Shown here: in pieces, positions 58,000 to 64,000 of the stretch
How the letters are laid out: each line of letters opens with the position of its first letter
Numbering within the stretch: position 1 is the stretch's first letter
Assembly (NCBI RefSeq): GCF_001718415.1
Contig: NZ_CP013377.1
Location: forward strand, 1,736,001-1,800,000
Length of the DNA: 64,000 nt
Source of the DNA: Burkholderia pseudomultivorans
GTDB taxonomy: Bacteria; Pseudomonadota; Gammaproteobacteria; Burkholderiales; Burkholderiaceae
Direction: 5' to 3'
The notes under the pieces: model-generated
What the model was told of the DNA's origin: nothing
What the model saw: only the letters and a program-made list of their open reading frames with translations
Databases searched by the model: none
Made by a program: the position numbers and the translations under genes

Positions 58000-58992
58000 T
58001 CAGCGCGCATCGTCGTCATCGCGATAGATGCCGACGACGGGCGCTTCGCCGACGCGCGCGTAGCCGCGATACATCCCTTCCGTGTTGAACGGCATCGCGA
58101 CGTTGCCGTGCGCGTCGACCGCGACGATGCCGCCGCGCCCCGCGAGACGCGGCAGCTTGTTCATCACGACGTCGTGCGCGGCATCGGCAAGCGACGCGCC
58201 GCGATATGCGATCTGCGCGGCGACGTCGTGCGCGGTCGCGAGCCGGATGAACATCTCGCCGGTACCGGTCGACGACACCGCGCAGGTCGCGTCGTCCGCA
58301 TAGCAGCCCGCGCCGATGATCGGCGAATCGCCGACGCGCCCCGGCTGCTTGTTCGTGATGCCGCCCGTCGACGTCGCCGCCGCGACGTGCCCGTGCAGGT
58401 CGCACGCGACCGCGCCGACGGTGCCGAGCTTGTTGTCGGGATCGAGCGGCTCGGGCGGTTGCGCCGCGCCGAACGCGAACGTCGCGGCGTCGTGATCGAG
58501 CATCATGCCGGCCGCCGCGCGTGCCTTGAGCCACTGCGCATGGCGCGCCTCGGTGTCGAAGTAGCCGGGCTCGACGAGTTCGAGCCCCTGTGCGGCCGCG
58601 AACGCGTCGGCGCCCGCGCCCGCGAACAGCACGTGCTCGCTCGCTTCCATCACGCGCCGCGCGGCGAGCACCGGGTTGCGCACGCGCGTCGCGCAGCAGA
58701 CGGCGCCCGCGGCGAGCGTCGCGCCGTCCATGATCGCGGCGTCGAGCTCGTGCTTGCCCTCGGCCGTGTACACCGCGCCGCGCCCCGCGTTGAACAGCGG
58801 ACAGTCCTCGAGCATCCGCACCGCGACGGTCACGGCGTCGAGCGCGCTGCCGCCGTCGGCCAGCACCTGCCGGGCGGCCTGCAGGATCGCGCTCAGCTCG
58901 GCGCGGTACTGCCGTTCGGTGTCGGTGTCCATCGCATCGCGCAGGATCGTGCCTGCGCCGCCGTGAATCGCGACGATCGCGGTTGAAGTCAT
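58000..58992 (-). CDS. iaaA: Isoaspartyl peptidase / L-asparaginase
   Basis: A 330-residue plant-type asparaginase. It begins AIVAIHGGAGTI and has the self-cleavage nucleophile Thr191 in NKLGTVGAVACD, giving alpha and beta subunits; GDSPIIGAGCYADD and STGTGE are further active-site segments. It hydrolyses isoaspartyl dipeptides. In E. coli iaaA also precedes gsiABCD. The ATG at 58992 overlaps the RpiR-type stop by four bases. Confidence 0.95.
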   Translation of the reverse strand: MTSTAIVAIHGGAGTILRDAMDTDTERQYRAELSAILQAARQVLADGGSALDAVTVAVRMLEDCPLFNAGRGAVYTAEGKHELDAAIMDGATLAAGAVCCATRVRNPVLAARRVMEASEHVLFAGAGADAFAAAQGLELVEPGYFDTEARHAQWLKARAAAGMMLDHDAATFAFGAAQPPEPLDPDNKLGTVGAVACDLHGHVAAATSTGGITNKQPGRVGDSPIIGAGCYADDATCAVSSTGTGEMFIRLATAHDVAAQIAYRGASLADAAHDVVMNKLPRLAGRGGIVAVDAHGNVAMPFNTEGMYRGYARVGEAPVVGIYRDDDDAR

Positions 58993-59933
58993 GGTTTTTT
59001 CGGTCGAGAAACGGGAAGGTTGGCGGCCGGCAGCGCCGCTTGCGGCTGCACGAGCCAGGGCAGCAGGAATTCGGTCATCTCGGCGGCGGACTTCGCGGAG
59101 CGGTGCGTGCGCAGCGCGACCGCATCGATCAGCGCCTCGATCGTCGCGAGCACGGCCGCCTCCGACGTCGCCGCGAAGCGCCGTTCCGCCTTCACGTACA
59201 GGTTCAGCGACGCGACTGGCGCGAGCGGCGAGCCGGGCCCGTCGGAAATGCCGAGCACGCGCGCGCCGCGCGCGGCCGCCCGTCGGGCCAGCTCGATCGT
59301 GTCCTTCACGTAGCGCGGAAACGCGAGCGCGATCACGAGATCGCGCGCATCGGCCGTATACAGCCGCCGCGCCGCATGCGTCGGACCGCCGAACATCGCG
59401 AGCGACTGCACGTTGTCGTGACACACGGACAGCCCGTGCTCCATCAGCCCCGCGAGAAACGCGCTGGAGCCCGCGCCGAGGATCATCACGCGCCGCGCGC
59501 CGACGATCGCCTCGACCGCGGCCTCGACATCGGCTGCGTCCAGCTGCGCGCGGGTGTTCTCGATGTTCGCGACCGCCTGGTCGAACACCGCGTCGATCCA
59601 TACGGCGCCGCGCACGCCGGCCTCCTGCTCCTGCGCCGAACGCAGCCGCTCGACCGGCCCGAGCGTCGCCTCGAAACCGCGCACCAGCGCCGCGCGCATC
59701 GCCGGATAGCCGTCGAAGCCGAGCGCCTTCGCGAAACGGTTCGCGGTCGCGATCGACGCGTTGACCGCGACCGCGAGTTCGTCGATCCGCATCGTCGCCG
59801 CGCGAAACGGGTTGGCCAGCACGAACTCGCCCATGCGCCGGTGGATCGGCGTCATCGACGGCATCGCCGCCGCGATGCGCTCGGCGATCGCGGGTTCGTC
59901 GTGGGTGACGTCGTGCTGAACGTGGGTCGTCAT
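58989..59933 (-). CDS. RpiR/MurR-family regulator
   Basis: A 314-residue regulator: N-terminal RpiR helix-turn-helix (IDELAVAVNASIATANRFAKALGF) and C-terminal SIS phosphosugar-binding domain (VMILGAGSSAFLAGLMEHGL, about 150-290). It heads the peptide operon, so it is its likely local regulator, perhaps sensing an amino sugar phosphate. ATG at 59933 is chosen over the TTG at 59951; neither has a strong ribosome binding site. Confidence 0.88.
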   Translation of the reverse strand: MTTHVQHDVTHDEPAIAERIAAAMPSMTPIHRRMGEFVLANPFRAATMRIDELAVAVNASIATANRFAKALGFDGYPAMRAALVRGFEATLGPVERLRSAQEQEAGVRGAVWIDAVFDQAVANIENTRAQLDAADVEAAVEAIVGARRVMILGAGSSAFLAGLMEHGLSVCHDNVQSLAMFGGPTHAARRLYTADARDLVIALAFPRYVKDTIELARRAAARGARVLGISDGPGSPLAPVASLNLYVKAERRFAATSEAAVLATIEALIDAVALRTHRSAKSAAEMTEFLLPWLVQPQAALPAANLPVSRPKKP

Positions 59934-60287
59934 GAGCAGCGAGGATTGCAAGGTGGATGAAAATCAATTTACACAATTCAAGGCGAAGAAAAAATTAATT
60001 TTCATCAGGGTTGTCACGCCCCCGCCCCGCACCCTCGTGCCCGTCGCCCGGGAAAACCCTCAGAAAGTTCGTTCGAACGCATTTTCACGTTGACCGAATT
60101 CACATTCGAACATAGGATGTTCGAAAATGGTCAGTTGTCCGACAACGTCGGTTCCCGAAAAGGGCAGAATGTTCGCTCGAACGCCGCCATATCACCCGAG
60201 TACGGGCGGACTGATATCTCAAAAGATCAGACATCATATGAATGAGACAAGCGATTCGCCCCGCCGGTGGATCGCCTGGAGACGATA
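59934..60287. promoter_or_regulatory. Divergent control region with four inverted repeats
   Basis: This 354-bp spacer serves the RpiR operon and the MFS-GH31 operon. It is AT-rich near 59950-60000 and carries perfect dyads: GTTCG-TT-CGAAC (60067-60078), TTCGAACAT-AGG-ATGTTCGAA (60105-60125), GTTGTC-C-GACAAC (60134-60146) and GTTCG-CT-CGAAC (60171-60182). Three share the TTCGAA/GTTCG core and look like an operator set. The regulator is not identified. Confidence 0.6.
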
Positions 60288-61559
60288 GTGAAGACAATCA
60301 AGGCATTGCGCTGGTGGATCATCGTGCTGGTCTGCCTCGGTACGATCCTCAACTACCTCGCGCGAAATTCCCTCGCGGTGCTCGCTCCCGAGCTGAAACA
60401 CGTGTTCGCGATCTCGACGCAGCAGTACTCGTACATCGTCGGCGCGTTTCAGGTGGGCTACACGATCATGCAGCCGGTGTGCGGCTTCGTCGTCGACCTG
60501 ATCGGGTTGCGGCTCGGCTTCGCGCTGTTCGCGACGCTGTGGTCGGTGGTCGGCGTGCTGCACGGCTTCGCGTCGGGCTGGCTGTCGCTCGGCCTGCTGC
60601 GCGGCCTGCTCGGGCTGTTCGAAGCTGCCGCGATTCCGTCCGGGATGAAGGCCGTCGCCGAGTGGTTTCCCGATCGCGAGAAGTCCGTCGCGGTCGGCTA
60701 CTTCAACGCCGGCACGTCGCTCGGCGCGGCGATCGCCCCGCCGCTCGTCGTCTTCCTCTCGATGCGCTTCGGCTGGCAGTCGGCGTTCATGGTCACCGGC
60801 GCGCTCGGCTTCGTGTGGGCGGCGCTCTGGTATACGCAGTACCGGTCGCCCGGCGATCATCCGCGCATCACGCCGCAGGAGCGCACGCTGATCCGCGACG
60901 GCCAGGCCACGATGCCCGCCGCATCGAAGCGCCGCATTCGCGACGTCGTCACCGCACGGCGCTTCTGGGCCATTGCGCTGCCACGCTTCTTCGCCGAACC
61001 CGCGTGGCAGACCTTCAGTTTCTGGATCCCGCTGTATCTCGCGACCGAGCGCCACATGGAGCTCGCGCAGATCGCCGTCTTTGCGTGGATGCCGTTCCTT
61101 GCCGCCGATCTCGGCGGCATCGCCGGCGGCTACCTGTCGCCGTTCCTGGCCCGGCGGTTCAAGCTGCCGCTCGTATGGTCGCGCGTCGCCGGCGTCGCGC
61201 TCGGCGCGCTGCTGATGCTCGGCCCCGCAACGATCGGGCTGGTGGCATCGCCCTACATGGCCATCGCGCTGTTCTGCGTCGGCGGCTTCGCGCACCAGAT
61301 GATCTCCGCGCTCGTCAACACGCTGTCGGCCGACGTGTTCGACCCCGAGGAAGTCGGCACCGCGAGCGGCTTCGCCGGCATGGCTGCCTGGATCGGCGGC
61401 CTCGGTTTCTCGCTCATGGTCGGCGCGCTGGCCGACCGGATCGGTTATGCGCCGCTGTTCGCCTGCCTCGGCCTGTTCGACATCGTCGGCGTCGCGCTGC
61501 TCGCGTGGCTGATCCGCGGACAATCGAAACAGGAACGCCTGCTCGCACGGCACGCCTGA
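60288..61559 (+). CDS. MFS transporter, anion:cation symporter type
   Basis: A 423-residue major facilitator with 12 helices. It starts RWWIIVLVCLGTILNYLARNSLAVL, with the AHS/ACS family pattern, and has GLRLGFALFATLWSVVG, RGLLGLFEAAAIPSG and EWFPDREKSVAVG. Relatives carry hexuronates, galactonate or phthalate. The GTG at 60288 is chosen because GGAG lies six bases before it; a GTG at 60267 is upstream. It is followed after 27 bp by a GH31 gene, so it probably imports a glycoside or sugar acid. Confidence 0.85.
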   Translation: MKTIKALRWWIIVLVCLGTILNYLARNSLAVLAPELKHVFAISTQQYSYIVGAFQVGYTIMQPVCGFVVDLIGLRLGFALFATLWSVVGVLHGFASGWLSLGLLRGLLGLFEAAAIPSGMKAVAEWFPDREKSVAVGYFNAGTSLGAAIAPPLVVFLSMRFGWQSAFMVTGALGFVWAALWYTQYRSPGDHPRITPQERTLIRDGQATMPAASKRRIRDVVTARRFWAIALPRFFAEPAWQTFSFWIPLYLATERHMELAQIAVFAWMPFLAADLGGIAGGYLSPFLARRFKLPLVWSRVAGVALGALLMLGPATIGLVASPYMAIALFCVGGFAHQMISALVNTLSADVFDPEEVGTASGFAGMAAWIGGLGFSLMVGALADRIGYAPLFACLGLFDIVGVALLAWLIRGQSKQERLLARHA

Positions 61560-61586
61560 CCTCCGTTCTCACAGGAAATCGCCTTC

Positions 61587-64000
61587 ATGAATTCGCTTCT
61601 TCATCCGCCCGTCTTCCGTCTCGCCGGCCGGCACGCGAACCGGCTGCTGCTGGCTTCCGACACCGGCGCGACCCTCGAGATATTCGTGCTCGAGGACGAC
61701 ATCGTGCGGGTGCGCGTACTCCCCGACGCGCGGGCGCGCAACCCGCGCACGTGGTCGATCGCGCCGGGCCTCGACGACGTGCCGCTCGACGGGCGCGACC
61801 GCCTCGACCTGAGCGGCTTCGCGCTGCCCGCCTACGATCTGCTCGAGGACGACGACAGCCTGTCGGTCGAGACCGCGCTGATTCGCGTTTCGGTGCGCCG
61901 GCAGGGCGGCCATTGCACCTGGTCGATGCGCGACGCCGACGGCACATGGCAAGCCGTGCTCGCCGACCGGCCGACGCAGGCGTACAACTTCGGCTGGTGG
62001 GACGAGCGTGCCTACCACTACGTCGTGCGCGAGCGCGGCGACAAGGTGTTCGGTCTCGGCGAGCGCGCAGGCGACCTGGACCGCACGGGCGGGCGCTTCG
62101 AGATGCGCAACATCGATGCGATGGGCTACAGCGCGAAGCATACGGACCCGCTCTACAAGCACATTCCGTTCTACATCACGTGGTCGCCGCAAGCGTGCCG
62201 CGGATTCGGCCTGTTCTACGACACGCTGTCGGACTGCACGTTCGACATGGGCCGCGAACTCGACAACTACCACGGCCCGTACCGCTACTTCGTCGCCGAG
62301 CACGGCGATCTCGACTACTACTTCATCGCGTCGCCCGACACGCCGCTCGCCGCCGCGCGGCGCTTCACGTGGCTCACGGGCCGCCCGGCGCGCACGCCGA
62401 GGTGGGGCCTCGGCTATTCCGGCTCGACGATGAGCTACACCGACGCGCCGGATGCCCAGCAGCAGATGAACCGCTTCGTCGAACAGTGCGACGCGCACGA
62501 CATTCTGTGCGATTCGTTCCACCTGTCGTCGGGCTATACGTCGATCGGCGCGAAGCGCTACGTGTTCAACTGGAACCGCGAGAAGTTTCCCGATCCCAGG
62601 GGATTCGTGAAGCACTATCGCGACCACGGCATCCGCCTGTGCGCCAACATCAAGCCGTGCCTGCTGCGCGATCATCCGGCCTTCGACGACGCGCAGCGGC
62701 GCGGGCTGCTGATCCGCTCCGCGTCCGGCGAACCCGCGTGGGTGCAGTTCTGGGACGAGGTCGGCGCCTATCTCGACTTCACGCAGCCCGACGCGTATCG
62801 CTGGTGGCAGGAACAGGTCACGTCGGCGCTGCTCGACTACGGCATCGAGTCGACCTGGAACGACAACAACGAGTACGAGGTGTGGTCGCCCGACGCGATC
62901 GCGCACGGCTTCGGCCAGCCGTTCCCCGTGCGCGAGGCGAAGGTGCTGCAGACGATGCTGATGATGCGCGCGTCGTACGAAGCGCAGCGCGCGCACGCGC
63001 CGGCGCTGCGTCCGTTCCTCGTGTCGCGTTCGGGCGGCGCCGGCATGCAGCGCTACGTGCAGACGTGGTCGGGCGACAACTACACGTCGTGGGAAACGTT
63101 GCGCTACAACCTGAGGATGGGGCTCGGCCTCGCGCTGTCGGGCGTGTCCAACATCGGCCACGACATCGGCGGCTTCTCGGGGCCCGCGCCGTCCCCCGAG
63201 CTGCTGCTGCGCTGGGTGCAGTTCGGCGTCTTCATGCCGCGCTTCAGCATTCATTCGTGGAACGACGACGGCACCGTCAACGAGCCGTGGATGTATCCGG
63301 AAATCACCGCGCAGATCGCGTCGCTGATCAAGCAGCGCTATCGGCTGCTGCCCTATCTCTATCACCTGCTGTGGCTGTCGACGACGCGCTACGAACCCGT
63401 GCTGCGGCCGACCTTCGCGGACTTCCCCGACGATGCGCGCTGCTACGACGAAAACGACGACATGATGCTCGGCGACGCACTGCTGGTCGCGCCGGTCGTC
63501 GAACCGGGCCGCGACACGCGCACGGTCTACCTGCCGTGCGGCGCGCGCTGGCTGTGCTGCGCAAGCGCGCAATCGTTCGACGGGGGCGCGAGCGTGACGC
63601 TGCCCGCGCCGCTCGACACGCCGGTGATGCTGCTGCGCGAAGGACACGTGCTGCCGCTGAACGTCGCCGAACAGCATTTCGGCTCGCGCGCCGACGCACG
63701 CGGCTTCATCGTCGCGCCGCGCACGGCGGACGGCGTGGCGCACGGCGAGTGCGTCGAGGACGATGGCGAAACGGAGGCCTGGCGCGACGGCGAATACGGG
63801 CTGTGGCGCATCGAGACCGGGCTCGACGCTTCCGGTGCGCTGGCCGTCTCGATCCGTTGGGACGGCCGCATGAAGCGGCCCGCCGACCGGATCGACCTCC
63901 TGCTGCCCGCGACGCGGCAGGACGCCATCGCGATCCACGGCGCGCGGCTCGAACAGGAGACGCGGGACGGCGCATGGCGCCGCCTGGTCGTCGCACTGGA
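61587..64000 (+). CDS. GH31 alpha-glycosidase (3' end outside window)
   Basis: The frame is open from the ATG at 61587 to the window edge, 804 codons without a stop, so the C-terminus is missing. GH31 features: N-terminal galactose mutarotase-like domain, DKVFGLGERAGDLDR, PFYITWSPQACRGFG, barrel segment WGLGYSGSTMSYTD, nucleophile Asp in STWNDNNEYE, acid/base Asp in TWSGDNYTSWETL, and HDIGGFSGP. The nucleophile motif reads NDNNE, while many members have NDMNE. It has no signal peptide. With the MFS transporter it forms a glycoside uptake and cleavage pair; alpha-glucosidase or alpha-xylosidase activity is likely. Confidence 0.9.
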   Translation, partial: MNSLLHPPVFRLAGRHANRLLLASDTGATLEIFVLEDDIVRVRVLPDARARNPRTWSIAPGLDDVPLDGRDRLDLSGFALPAYDLLEDDDSLSVETALIRVSVRRQGGHCTWSMRDADGTWQAVLADRPTQAYNFGWWDERAYHYVVRERGDKVFGLGERAGDLDRTGGRFEMRNIDAMGYSAKHTDPLYKHIPFYITWSPQACRGFGLFYDTLSDCTFDMGRELDNYHGPYRYFVAEHGDLDYYFIASPDTPLAAARRFTWLTGRPARTPRWGLGYSGSTMSYTDAPDAQQQMNRFVEQCDAHDILCDSFHLSSGYTSIGAKRYVFNWNREKFPDPRGFVKHYRDHGIRLCANIKPCLLRDHPAFDDAQRRGLLIRSASGEPAWVQFWDEVGAYLDFTQPDAYRWWQEQVTSALLDYGIESTWNDNNEYEVWSPDAIAHGFGQPFPVREAKVLQTMLMMRASYEAQRAHAPALRPFLVSRSGGAGMQRYVQTWSGDNYTSWETLRYNLRMGLGLALSGVSNIGHDIGGFSGPAPSPELLLRWVQFGVFMPRFSIHSWNDDGTVNEPWMYPEITAQIASLIKQRYRLLPYLYHLLWLSTTRYEPVLRPTFADFPDDARCYDENDDMMLGDALLVAPVVEPGRDTRTVYLPCGARWLCCASAQSFDGGASVTLPAPLDTPVMLLREGHVLPLNVAEQHFGSRADARGFIVAPRTADGVAHGECVEDDGETEAWRDGEYGLWRIETGLDASGALAVSIRWDGRMKRPADRIDLLLPATRQDAIAIHGARLEQETRDGAWRRLVVAL

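Noticed and set aside
61569..63938. 789-codon minus-strand frame near the right edge
   Set aside because: The plus strand carries a clear GH31 enzyme through the same bases.

Overview
The window is GC-rich DNA whose gene content points to a secondary chromosome of a Burkholderia cepacia complex species. The pointers are a berA/berB-type c-di-GMP regulatory pair beside exopolysaccharide export genes, an amidase (ami) operon, a pcaQ-pcaHG locus and a glutathione/peptide ABC importer. I saw no rRNA, tRNA, CRISPR array, insertion sequence or prophage. Species and replicon are inferred from memory of gene neighbourhoods, not from a search.

Left part, 1-23 kb: a CRP/FNR-type regulator (berA-like) precedes a tightly overlapping five-gene operon: acyl carrier protein, acyl-CoA dehydrogenase-like oxidase, amino acid:[carrier protein] ligase, DUF1839 protein and GH2 glycosidase. 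A convergent sigma-54 enhancer-binding protein (berB-like) follows. After 1.3 kb of non-coding DNA come an ElaA-like acetyltransferase and manC (GDP-mannose supply). The opposite strand carries a beta-helix protein, a Wzc-type copolymerase/kinase and a Wza-type outer-membrane lipoprotein. A small secreted protein, a tandem alpha/beta hydrolase and a secreted GH3 glucosidase follow. This resembles a c-di-GMP-controlled exopolysaccharide locus, but no glycosyltransferase, flippase or polymerase is visible.

Middle, 23-43 kb: a phospholipase D-type lipoprotein, two small exported proteins, a YigZ/IMPACT protein and PPK2. Then comes an extended amidase operon, amiE-amiS-amiB-(vWA protein)-amiC-amiR. 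Its leader carries a strong intrinsic terminator preceded by two hexaloop hairpins of the type ANTAR proteins bind, so AmiR-dependent antitermination is the likely control. Gamma-glutamyltranspeptidase, a YdjM-like membrane protein, a full-length Lhr helicase and a YjeH-type exporter follow.

Right part, 43-64 kb: a HigB/HigA-type toxin-antitoxin pair with a palindromic operator over its promoter lies downstream of pcaQ. pcaQ is separated from pcaHG by a 1.65-kb two-gene segment flanked by two copies of a ~55-bp regulatory element. Next are an AraC regulator, an alpha/beta hydrolase and an eight-gene peptide-scavenging operon: RpiR regulator, isoaspartyl peptidase, GsiA-B-C-D importer, DmpA-type and M55 aminopeptidases. 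The window ends with an MFS transporter and a GH31 glycosidase that runs off the edge, preceded by four inverted repeats.

Most protein-coding genes are packed in operons with 4-bp overlaps. Long open frames on the opposite strand are common because of high GC and were not treated as genes.
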